64,000 bases of DNA. Origin: Lucinisca nassula. Its lineage: Eukaryota; Mollusca; Bivalvia; Lucinida; Lucinidae. The stretch is taken from contig OY757025.1 of the NCBI GenBank assembly GCA_963580285.1, positions 117,493,900-117,557,899 on the forward strand, read 5' to 3'. Positions 52,831 to 62,508 of the stretch are shown here, one piece after another. The notes below the pieces were generated by a model. It ran no database searches, was not told the origin of the DNA, and worked only from the letters and a program-made list of their open reading frames with translations. The first letter of the stretch is position 1. Every line of letters starts with the position of its first letter. The position numbers and the translations under genes were made by a program.

Positions 52831-53254
52831 GTGGAGACAGATATAATATTCCCGCCATCTGTCAAATTCGGTCGGTATAAATTCTTACCTCTACACCGCT
52901 TACGTGTTTCAACGCATGACCTTTATTACCCAGAGTTCAAGTTTGTAAACAAATGTGGCGATTTTTTTCACACGATCAAATTCAAGTGAGGAGGAATACT
53001 TTTTGTAAACAAGGAATCTTTAGGTAATTAATTACAATAGTGCAAAAATATGTATTGAAGAGGCCTGTGTTAGGAAAATCACACAAATTAATATATAAAC
53101 GCACCCAACAAGGTTTGAAGGAGTCCACACCCTCCCGATCCTTGGAAGGATCGGCAATATTGGAGTTTTCAAGTGTGGAATTTCTCTGGCTGTAGGTCAC
53201 TACAGCCAGAGATCTCGGGTTACAAAATCACTGCAAGGTACAGTCTAACCAGAT
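52831..53254. other. flank 5' of the Gypsy element, with two perfect hairpins
   Basis: 53135-53154 is CCGATCCTTGGAAGGATCGG, a palindrome of 20 bases. 53184-53211 has arms CTCTGGCTGTAG and CTACAGCCAGAG around GTCA. No 5' LTR related to the 3' LTR, and no primer-binding site, was found here. Confidence 0.6.
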
Positions 53255-53742
53255 TAGTTCCGCCATTTCAGGAAAAAGAGGTAGATAAGTATTTTTTGCA
53301 TTTTGAAAAAGTTGCAGAAAATTTAAAATGGCCAAAAGAGCATTGGACCTTACTTTTGCAAAGCGTTGTTGTCGGAAAGGCTAGAGACATTTACACTCAG
53401 CTGACTGTCGAGCAAAGCTCAGACTATGATCTGGTTAAGGAGCTTATCCTTAAGGCATATGAGTTGGTCCCTGAGGCTTACTGGCAGAAATTTAGGAATT
53501 GCAAAAAAGAAATTTCCCAGACCCATGTAGAATTTGCTCGAACCAAAGAACAGCTATTTGATAGGTGGTGTTCTTCTAAAAAAGCAGGCTCTAATCATGA
53601 CAAACTTAGGCAGCTTGTCCTTGTTGAAGAGTTCAAACGGTGCATAAATTCAGACATTAAATCTTTTCTCGATGAGAGACAGGTTGAAACTTTGGAGGAA
53701 GCTTCTCGTTTGGCAGATGATTATGCTTTGACTCATAAATAA
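53173..53742 (+). pseudogene. Ty3/Gypsy Gag (capsid, SCAN-like)
   Basis: About 190 codons. Similarity to Gag begins near residue 27 (LVPPFQEKEVDKYFLHFEKV); the first residues are probably flank. Recognisable capsid features include WPKEHWTLLLQSVVVGKA, AYELVPEAYWQKFRN, and FKRCINSDIKSFLDERQVET. This helical capsid fold in Gmr1-type elements is the known source of the vertebrate SCAN domain. A stop at 53740 and a further stop pair near 53846 separate it from the nucleocapsid, so Gag is broken from Pol. It has no 5' leader or LTR. Confidence 0.78.
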
Positions 53743-53860
53743 AAATCAAAAATGAGTTCCTTTAAGAGCAATGAAAACATTCATAAGAAAGAAGATGGGC
53801 CATACTACGTAGTTTCGGCTAATAAAGCCTCATCAGTGACCCTGTAATGAAGTCTCATTT

Positions 53861-56800
53861 GTGAACAGGCCTTATCCTCGAAAACCTTATAATCCACAGA
53901 CAGGTCCAAGATTCTATCCCAGTAATCTTTCTGGTAGTTACAGCCATACATCTAGTACTATGCCCAAACTTTCTGGTGAAAATAAAAGCCAGAATCCTTC
54001 CAAACCTTCTGGTGAAAACAGAAGTCAGAATTTTTCCAAACCTTCTGGTGAAAACAAAGACCAGAATCCCTTATCTCAACCTCAAGTAGTTTGTTATTAT
54101 TGTAAAAATACAGGTCATTTGATCTCTGAGTGTTTAAAATTAAAGAGAAGGAAAGAACGAGAAAGACAAGAGGAGCTTAAGCCTACAGGCTTGACTTCTA
54201 TAAGGCCAAAACCACAGTCTTGTGTAAGGGAGGAAACTCTTTCTGATATCAAATTATCTGAGACTGATTCTGTTATGGAGATTTATGAACCATTCTTATC
54301 AGATGGTTTTGTGTCACTAAATGGTGACAGTTATGCTCATCCTACCCCTATCAAAATCTTACGAGATACCGGAGCTTCTCAATCTCTTATTCTTGCAGAT
54401 ACTCTGCCTTTTTCTGAGAAGACTTCTTTGGGCCAAAGTGTCCTTATTCAGGGTGTGGAATGTGGATTTGTTAATGTTCCGCTTCATAACGTTTATTTGT
54501 CATCAGACTTGGTATCCGGTTCAGTGGCTGTTGGTATTAGACCGTCTTTACCTTTTAAAGGTGTTCATTTGTTGCTAGGCAATGACTTAGCTGGAGATAA
54601 GGTTGTGGTAAACCCACTTTTGACTGCTAATCCTTGCACTGATCAACCACCTGATCCCATTGAGCAGGAAATTCCTGATCTTTATCCGTCCTGTGCAGTC
54701 ACAAGGGCTATGGCAGGTAAGGCCAAGCAAACTGATGGGAAACAGGATTTTGAATTAACTGATACCTTTTTGGGTCAGTCTTTTAATGACGAGATAACAA
54801 GGTCTCTGTCTTCAAGCCTGCCTGATAAGCAGACAGATTTTCATGAGAATAACTCATCTTTAGATCTAGGCCATGACATAATGTCCGGGTCTCAACTAGC
54901 TATAGAACAGCACAAGGATCCTGAAATTTCGCCTTTGTTTGAAAGGGCCTTAGATGAGCAGGAAGTATCTCAGGTCCCAGTTTGTTATTATGTCAAAAGT
55001 GACATTCTTATGAGAAAATGGCGTCCACCAGACGTCTCAGCAGAAGACGAGTGGACTGTCAACCACCAGATAGTGGTTCCACGGGTTTACCGTTCCCAAA
55101 TATTAAACTTGGCACATGAAACTCCCATGTCAGGACATTTAGGTGTAAATAAAACCTATCACAAGATTCTTAATCATTTTTACTGGCCTGGGTTAAAATC
55201 AGATGTTTCCCAGCATTGTAGGTCCTGCCATACATGCCAAATGGTAGGAAAACCCAATCAGACTATACCTAAGGCTCATTTGCAGCCTATACCTGCTTTT
55301 GATGAACCTTTCAGTCGAATAATTATAGACTGTGTGGGTCCCTTGCCCAGAACAAAGTCTGGCTGTCAATATCTATTGACTATTATGTGTGCTTCCACAC
55401 GTTTTCCTGAAGCCATTCCACTAAGAAATATCAAAACTAAGACAATCGTCAAGGCCTTAGTGAAGTTTTTCACATTTGTTGGGCTTCCTAAATCTATTCA
55501 GTCAGACCAAGGCTCAAATTTTATGTCTGGAATATTTCAACAAGTAATGCATGAACTTGGCATTGTACAGTATAAGTCATCAGCCTATCATCCTGAAAGT
55601 CAAGGCGCCCTTGAAAGATTCCATCAAACATTGAAAAACATGATAAGATCATATTGCTTTGACACAGAGAAGGATTGGGATGAAGGCATCCATCTCCTTT
55701 TATTTGCTGTTAAAGAATCTGTGCAAGAATCTCTTGGCTTCAGTCCATTTGAATTAGTATTTGGCCATACTGTTCGTGGTCCTTTGAAACTTCTCAAAGA
55801 GAAATTTCTCTCCAATGATGACACCTCCCTGAATTTACTTCAGTATGTGTCTGATTTCAAAACTAGACTTTCAAAAGCTTGTGAGGCTGCTCGGACCAAC
55901 CTTCAGTCAGCCCAAAGGAAAATGAAACAGCTATATGACATAGGGACAAAAGAAAGGAATTTTAAACCAGGTGATAAGGTACTAGCTCTTTTGCCTATTC
56001 CAGGAAAATCGTTGCAGGCCAGGTATTATGGTCCATACACTGTAGACAAAAAGATCAGTGACGTAAATTACATAATAAACACTCCCGGGAGGCGCAAGCT
56101 AAAGCAGCTATGTCATATTAACATGCTTAAGGAATACATAGATAGGGATAATACATCTTTAACATCAGTCAATCTAGTTAGCTCTGTTCCACTTAACTCA
56201 TGTGACAATGACTGTGAGGATATTAATTCAGTGAAGTCGGATCCCACATCATCAAAACTTCAGAATTCTGACATTCTACGGAATCTTGACCAGAAACTGT
56301 CACATCTAGAGCCAAATCAGCGGAATGAACTGAAACAGCTGATTTTTGAATATGAACACTTATTTCCTGACATTCCAACACGGACAGACAAAATATTTCA
56401 CGATGTGGACATAAATGGGTCTAAACCTGTAAAACAACACCCATACAGGATGAATCCTGTGAAACAAAAATATCTTAAAGAAGAAGTTCAGTATCTATTA
56501 GACAATGGTTTTATTGAACCAAGCCAAAGTGAGTGGAGTTCTCCTTGTATTCTTGTACCAAAACCTGATGGGACATATCGTATGTATACAGATTTTAGGA
56601 AAGTTAATTCCTTAAGTAAAACAGATAGCTTTCCTATTCCAAGAATGGATGACTGCATTGATAACATCGGGAATGCCAAATACATAACGAAATTCGACCT
56701 TCTGAAAGGATTTTGGCAAATTCCACTCACAGATAGAGCAAAGGAGGTTTTGGCATTCACAACACCAGACGGATTATTTAACTATAAAGTCATGCCATTT

Positions 56801-57031
56801 GGAACGAAAAACTCTCCGGCAACATTTCAGCGCTTAATAAACATGGTAATTGCGGGGCTGGAAGGCTGCAGTGCTTATATCGATGATGCTATCATATACA
56901 ACGACCAGTGGACTCAACATCTTGGGACTATTCGAGCATTCTTTGATAGACTGAGTAATGCCAAATTGACAATCAATCTTGCTAAAAGTGAATTCTGCCA
57001 TGCAAGTTTGACATTTCTGGTCATGTTGTAG
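53861..57031 (+). pseudogene. Ty3/Gypsy Pol: CCHC, protease, integrase, RT (ends at a frameshift)
   Basis: 1056 open codons. Three KPSGENK-type repeats lie at 37-70. The CCHC knuckle (CYYCKNTGHLISEC) is near 78-91. The protease motif DTGAS is near 168. The integrase zinc-binding H/H near 417-426 and CRSCHTC near 451-457 is followed by the catalytic D (IIDCVGPLP, about 490), D (SDQGSNF, about 548) and E (HPESQGALE, about 582), then a GPY/F module (YYGPYTV, about 723). The RT has YRMYTDFRKVN and the YIDD catalytic motif near 1006. A single missing base near 57018 moves the frame and ends the protein, with RNase H continuing in another frame. Catalytic residues of protease, integrase and RT are all visible. 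Confidence 0.88.
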
Positions 57032-57042
57032 GTCAAGGTCAT

Positions 57043-57678
57043 GTGAAACCCATTGATGCTAAAGTTGAGGCTATCTCAAATTTTCCCGTTCCCACGTGCA
57101 AAAGACAGCTGATGCGATTTCTTGGTATGGCTGGTTATTACAGAAAGTTCTGTAATAATTTCTCTGTCATTGCTGAGCCTTTGACAAATTTACTCAGCAA
57201 AAGAACAAAATTCCATTGGAATGCAATATGCCAAAATGCTTTTGATAAACTTAAAGCCATACTCAAGAGTGAACCAGTTCTCTTAGCAGCAAACTTTGAA
57301 AAGGAGTTTAAGCTAGCTGTAGATGCTAGTGATGTAGGTGCAGGTAGTGTTTTGTTGCAGGAAGATGAAAATGGTGTGGATCATCCAGTTTGCTACTTTT
57401 CCAAAAAGTTTAATAAGCATCAGAGAAATTACTCTACCATAGAGAAAGAGTGCTTGTCTCTGATTCTTGCTCTGCAACATTTCGAAGTTTATCTTACCCC
57501 TACTACTGCACCGATTGTTGTTTTCAGTGATCACAATCCACTGACTTTCATACACAAAATGAAAAACAAAAATCAGCGGTTGCTCAGGTGGAGTCTCATG
57601 CTACAAGAGTATAATTTAGACATAAGACATATTAGAGGGAGAGATAACATTATCCCTGATGCCCTTTCAAGAGCTTGA
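57043..57678 (+). pseudogene. Ty3/Gypsy RT connection and RNase H
   Basis: 211 codons continuing the RT after the frameshift. The thumb and connection contain RFLGMAGYYRKFCNNF. RNase H has D in KLAVDASDVGAGSVLLQ (near 90-105), E in TIEKECLSLILAL (near 131) and D in FSDHNPLTF (near 161), then HIRGRDNIIPDALSRA at the C-terminus, the usual end of Gypsy RNase H. All key acidic residues are present. TGA at 57676-57678 ends the pol region, and no env-like gene follows. Confidence 0.88.
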
Positions 57679-57810
57679 GCAGTGTCAGGAATTGTGTTTT
57701 TCTTTCATACTGAAGTGGATTGTAGATACATGTAATTGTATATGCTATGTTCAATATTTTATTAATCTTAAAGCAAAAGAAAGCTTTATTACATAAATCT
57801 TTCTTTTCCT

Positions 57811-57823
57811 CGAAGAGGGGGAG
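57811..57823 (+). other. polypurine tract
   Basis: GAAGAGGGGGAG directly before the LTR's TGTTA; the plus-strand primer site of an LTR retrotransposon. Confidence 0.85.
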
Positions 57824-58376
57824 TGTTATGCATAAGAATTTATTTTTCTGATTCCCACTTTCACCCCACTGTGACCTAATAGTGCTATAAATATCTTGTT
57901 AATCTTTTTATAGAAGATTCTAGAAAACTGAGTCACAGATTAATTTCTTTTTTGTAAACAACATGTTTACAAGGAAAGGTACTTCAGAACCTTCCAGAAA
58001 GTTCAGGTTTGCATTATTTTTAGAAGATTACCTCATCTTATTCCACAACCCTGTGGAACATTCTAGAGAAATCTTAGGGTCTATAAAAGAGCATGATTTT
58101 TCTCATTGGGTCAGACTTTGGAGTTTGATGTTTGGGCTTATAAGGAAAGTTATTTCTAAATTCTGTGTTGGATTGTTAAAGGATATTACTTTTCATTTTG
58201 GACTGTGAATTCTGTGGGATCAAGGAAAATAGATTCATTCAGGATATTTCATAACAGAGCTAAGTACATTTAATTTTCTTACTTCTACAGGTTAAAGTTA
58301 GCTTGTAAATAAATTTTGTTAAATTTTTCCAAAAGGCTTGTTTGCTTTTTCTTTCTGCTACGCCTGGCTCGTAACA
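57824..58376 (+). repeat. 3' LTR, 553 bp
   Basis: Ends TGTTA and TAACA form the short terminal inverted repeat of an LTR. TATAAAAG at 58083-58090 is a promoter candidate and AATAAA at 58308-58313 a poly(A) candidate. The element's 5' LTR is absent, so insertion age from LTR divergence and target duplication cannot be judged here. Confidence 0.85.
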
Positions 58377-58847
58377 ACTTAGTACAAGCTTGCATTTAAG
58401 AATGGCAACTTTTATGTCAGTATCTTTGTTTAACCTTGGTCTAGATGTCATGGTTCGCTGACTTTGCGCCCCCACAGGCACGACATAGCCTTCGGCGGAA
58501 TTCTTGTTAGAAGTTAGGATTAAATTTTCAGAATTTGAGATAAAAGTTGAATTTTTTGCTATGTTCAGATATAAAAATTGTTGGTTTTCAAATCAAATTT
58601 ACCCCCTCTGGAAATGCTCAGAATGCAGGAAATGGCACCATTTACCCCAGAGCTTCCGGGGTCCTAGGAGTGCCCCGGACCCCCGGCCTAAAGGGGCTCG
58701 CTTCGCTCGCGTTCCCTCGCTCCGCTATGTCACTGTCCAAAGTTGCAAAACGTTCTGGTCAAAAGTGCCTAAACTTTTTGGCCTTCTTTGGTCATCTGTC
58801 CTAAAGACCATTTTTTCTGGCAGAAACACTGCTGGAGGCAGTGATTA
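58377..58847. other. unassigned DNA with a GC-rich inverted-repeat segment
   Basis: 58620-58790 carries CCGGGGTCCTAGGAGTGCCC, CGGACCCCCGG and CTTCGCTCGCGTTCCCTCGC, reminiscent of 38490-38620. No gene. Confidence 0.4.
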
Positions 58848-58879
58848 TTTCGGTGTCCGAACATGCTCCATTAGCATCA
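58848..58879 (-). repeat. short SINE-D body fragment
   Basis: TCGGTGTCCGAACATGCTCC, the SINE-D body word, directly next to the LINE-A 3' end. Confidence 0.55.
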
Positions 58880-59857
58880 TCAGAGTTATTACTGCGGACA
58901 CGTCAAATGACATTCATACACCAGGACCTGTAATGTGGGAAGTTAGTCCCTAGCTCAAACCAAAGAGGTAAATTTAGCTACACAATCATAAGCGCCTTCA
59001 GCTGTCGAATTAATCAAATTGGGAAGGGCATTCCAATCTCTAATGGTTCTGGGGGAAAAACGACTCCTATAAATGTCAGTTCTTGCAGTAAGGGTCTGAA
59101 ACGCCAACAAATGGTGATTTCTACAGTGTCTAGCTGGGGGAACAAGGTCATCTGTTGAAATGCTGGCAGCACCCTTTAGACCTTTGTATAAGAGGATTAG
59201 CCTACTGTCTTTTCTCCTTTTCTTGAGAGACTCCCATTTCAATTTTCCAAGTATTCCAGTCATGCTCCCAGTTTCAAAGCGGTAATTGCCTGTTACAAAT
59301 CTAGCGGCTCTATTCTGAACTTTCTCAATTTCATTGTTAAGGACCACTCCACTAGGGTCCCAGATACAACTACATGTACCATATTCCAAGATTGGGCGAA
59401 CAAGACCTTTATATGCTGCCTCTTTTACATCCTGAGGGCACTGATGAAGATTTCGCCTCAGGAAACCAAGCGTTCTATTTGCCTTAGTACACATGTTGCT
59501 AATATGAGTATTCCATCTCAAGTTGTGTGAGATTGTCACTCCAAGGTATTTAATGGAGTCCACATTCTCAAGGACCGTTCCCTCTAAGGTGTAAGAAGCC
59601 TCAACTTTATTAGATCTCTTCCTAGTTATCTGCATAATATTGCATTTAACTGGCTGAAATCTCATGCCCCATTTTCGGGCCCAACATCCTAATCTATCTA
59701 TGTCAGCCTGAAGTTTCAATGAGTCATCTGTATCTCTAATTTCCCGGTAACAAACACAGTCATCTGCGAACAGTCTTATTTCTGAGTCAATGTCAGTGGA
59801 AATATCATTGAAGTACAGGGAGAACAAAAGTGGACCAAGAACGGTCCCTTTCATGTT
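58880..59857 (-). pseudogene. LINE-A reverse transcriptase, catalytic and 3' part, minus strand
   Basis: 299 open codons (58955-59854). After the junction residue come GTVLGPLLFSLYFNDI, LFADDCVCYREI (catalytic DD, near 29-40), MRFQPVKCNIMQITRKR, KYLGVTISHNLRWNTHI, LGFLRRNLHQCPQDVK, LVRPILEYGTCSCIWDPSG and the C-terminal PRTIRDWNALP. It is the most intact LINE-A segment. Its RT continues at 61650-62222 across an insert: the break falls within the PQG motif. Confidence 0.88.
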
Positions 59858-60214
59858 GTTAATAGCAGCTCAAAATGAAGACACTGTTGAATTGCGCATT
59901 AGAAATTTGATACACAATGTTGGGTTGGTAAATGAAGCAAAACATCTTCAGAAACAAATTCACTACAGCTGGTGTGTGGGAATGTGTGGCGGCGGTAAAA
60001 CGTCTCCCTGCCCTTCATCATAGTGTAGATTATATTTTCTTGTCCTTTGGGATCATTGATTCCATTGTGGAATTTTGAAAATATCTGAGGGTCACTGATG
60101 AGGCCTAATTGGCCGAAACTAGCTAGTCTGGCCCATAAAACATGCACACTCCATATTTATCAGTTATAGTGTATTCCTTGCTTCCAAAGGATAACCCTTT
60201 TATAGAACATATTT

Positions 60215-60585
60215 AGCCCAGTTTCGCAGGCTTTAGACAGGCTGCAATCCGACTCTGCTACCATTGCAGATGCCTGTGAAATGTGGATAGAATTACTGCA
60301 GAAAGAGGAACTTGTCCCTTCCTGAGCAGTAATATCCCGTCTGCACCAGCATATGGAGTTTACGTTTCACAGTTAATCCGTTATGCTAGAGCCTGTTCCA
60401 AGTATCAGGACTTTATGGAACGTGGGAAGGTGCTCACTACCAGGTTGTTATGCCAGGGGTATAAAAAAAAACAACTGGTATCAACACTAAAGAAGTTCTA
60501 TGGGAGGCCCCATGATCTTGTTGATCCGTACAATGTGGCCATTTCCAGAATTAGTTCTGATATGTTTGCCAATGGAAAGCCATAG
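60215..60585 (+). pseudogene. retroelement polyprotein C-terminal tail
   Basis: The open stretch from 60283 encodes a conserved tail: FLSSNIPSAPAYGVYVSQLI, RYARACSKYQDFMERGKVLT, LLCQGYKKKQLVSTLKKFYG. I recognise this ending from common invertebrate and fish reverse-transcriptase elements but cannot name the clade with confidence. The RT itself is absent. Ends at a stop near 60585. Confidence 0.6.
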
Positions 60586-60935
60586 GAAGACTTCCAAAAT
60601 CTCGGACATAACCTTCTCGGCATTTACACCTTTTCTTCGTTCGGGTCGATGGGCATGGTGGGCGAAGCTTGCTTACCATGTAATGTTTACTATCTGCGGA
60701 CGCCTGATTACACTCTTCTGGAGTCCATGTCTGTTGATCTGAACATTGTTATTTGCCATTTTGTCTATGGACTAATGATTTTGGATTAACGCTTTGGTAC
60801 ATGTACTACAACCTAAACTACTTATATGTATATAGTAGAAAAATGATTTGACCAGGCCATTACCTCCAGCCACTTCTCCACCCAATATACAGGGGGAAAC
60901 ACCTAAAACCAGACCATATTACAAGTGCACAAGAC

Positions 60936-61277
60936 ATGCTTCAAGAACAGTGTCCAGACCTTGTTCAAGATTTACTGAATTTCATGTGTAATGAAACAAG
61001 CCTATCAAAGACTTTGACAAATGAAACAACCATTAAGAGTGTCTCACCATCTGTTTGGTGGACACGTGTTGAACATACTAATGTAGTAAATCCAGTTCTT
61101 TGTCAGCTGGCTTGTAAACTGTTGAGCATGCCAGCAAGTTCTGCTGCCATAGAGTGCAATTTTTCCAACTTTGGTTTGATCCAAACTGAGCTGAGAAATA
61201 AACTTGGAATGCAAAAGTGCGCCAAATTAGTCTTCTGTTATAGGATGCTTAGAGGAAAGGAGGAGGTGGAATGGTGA
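60936..61277 (+). pseudogene. hAT transposase C-terminal fragment
   Basis: About 113 codons. LACKLLSMPASSAAIECNFS and FGLIQTELRNKLGMQKCAKL match the hAT C-terminal dimerisation region, where PxSSAxxExxFS is the signature. The catalytic core upstream is missing. Located 370 bases inside the hAT-like right terminus, as expected for a transposase 3' end. Confidence 0.8.
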
Positions 61278-61649
61278 CTCATGTAGATGATGCTGACTGT
61301 GTTGATGTTTTGATGTGCATAATTTATATGCATATGCATCACCTGTGAAATCATAAAATAACCATGATAACATATTTGTTATGTTCAGCTGTAAATAAAA
61401 GTCAAATTTGCATTTATATTTTACCAATGTGTCTGAGTCTGATATAATGCCCTCTTCAATATATGACTGATATATGGCTCTACATGCATTTAAGAATTTT
61501 GAAAACTTAAATTAGCAATAATACAATAAAACACACTGGTTCTTTTCAGTAAACCCATCCCAAAACCTTATTACCCAGTATTGCCCAGTTGAGGGGTATT
61601 GCCCAGCCTGGGGGCGGGTTTTCCCGGGCGGTCAATACTTTGCCAACCT

Positions 61650-62222
61650 TGCTTGCGGGACTCCAGACAAAACTGGAGCCCAATCTGAAGATTCACCATT
61701 AACAACAACCCGCTGTTTTCTGTAGCAAAGAAAGGAATCTATCCATTTGAGGGTATTTCCCCCAATTCCATAGTCAAATAACTTAGATTTAAGTAGTTCA
61801 TGAGGAGGGGTGTCAAAAGCCTTCTCGAAGTCCAGAATAAATGTGTCCACCCGTCCCCCGTCGTCCAAGAATTTTGCCCAGTCATTAATGACTGTGCTTA
61901 GCTGAGTTTCACAACTATGCCTTTTCCTAAATGCATGTTGTCTGTCTGACAAAAGTTTATGTTCGTCCAAGTGGGCCATGATGTTTGAGCAGACTATATG
62001 TTCCAGCAATTTACACAGAACACATGTCAGAGACACAGGGCGATAATTACGGGCAAGAACCCTATCTCCTGTTTTGAAAAGTGGACAGAGCCATTCTTTG
62101 GGGATTTCACCCGTATCAAGAGACTGTTGAAACAAGTGTGCGAAAACTGGACTAAACTCATTTGCTAATTCCTTCAGGACTCTAGGATGACTGGGGTTTA
62201 AGCCTTGAAGTAACTTGATCAT
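61650..62222 (-). pseudogene. LINE-A reverse transcriptase, fingers and palm, minus strand
   Basis: About 190 open codons: FAHLFQQSLDTGEIPKEWL, NYRPVSLTCVLCKLLEHIVC, LLSDRQHAFRKRHSCETQLS, VDTFILDFEKAFDTPPHELL (first catalytic Asp) and WAPVLSGVPQ, where it meets the insert. The endonuclease domain upstream is missing, so this LINE is also 5' truncated, at about 62222. Confidence 0.87.
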
Positions 62223-62284
62223 TTGCAGGGATGAATGCCAAAAAGTGTACCGTCCTTCAGATCGGGATGTTAACTGGAGCCCAT
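62223..62284 (+). repeat. SINE-D body fragment, plus strand
   Basis: CAGGGATGAATGCCAAAAAG, then CGTCCTTCAGATCGGGATG and TTAACTGGAGCCC, the SINE-D body. It joins the truncated 5' side of LINE-A directly. 62285-62508 shows no gene. Confidence 0.6.
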
Positions 62285-62508
62285 TTTATAAACGATAGAA
62301 TGAGATGAGTTTATTGTATGGTTGTAAGATTAGATTATTAGTAACAACATCCTACAGACTAAAAAAAACTGCAATTAGTCATAAATACGGGTTTTAATAA
62401 TATAAAATAAGTGTGTTCCGGAAATTACCAGAGTGTTCTGGTGTTTTGGTGTGTTCCCGTATTTCTACAAACCCGTCCAGAAATCTTGACAGAACTAGAA
62501 GCCATGTC

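Larger units (their letters stand above)
53255..58376 (+). mobile_element. Ty3/Gypsy retrotransposon, Gmr1-like domain order, 5' LTR missing
   Basis: The order is Gag, CCHC zinc knuckle, aspartic protease, integrase, reverse transcriptase, RNase H, polypurine tract, 3' LTR. In most Ty3/Gypsy elements integrase comes last; integrase before RT defines the Gmr1 clade, described mainly from deuterostomes. Long open stretches with only three or four breaks suggest a fairly young copy. The 5' LTR and primer-binding site are absent, so it is 5' truncated and non-autonomous. Confidence 0.85.
59858..61649 (+). mobile_element. compound insertion splitting LINE-A, with hAT-like right end
   Basis: It lies between the two halves of one LINE-A RT. 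The right end, read on the minus strand, is CAAGGTTGGCAAAGTATTG followed by GACCGCCCGGGAAAACCCG, as in hAT inverted termini. The left end lacks the matching terminus and the 8-bp duplication is not clean, so part has been lost or two events are merged. Contents: a repeat shared with 12745-13095, a retroelement tail and a hAT transposase end. Confidence 0.65.

Noticed and set aside
52831..53254. A 5' LTR for the Gypsy element
   Set aside because: No TGTTA start, no similarity to 57824-58376 and no tRNA primer-binding site were found, so the element is treated as 5' truncated.
57679..58376. An env-like gene after pol
   Set aside because: Only a short open stretch inside the LTR (57963-58208), with no signal peptide or membrane segment pattern; it overlaps the TATA region.
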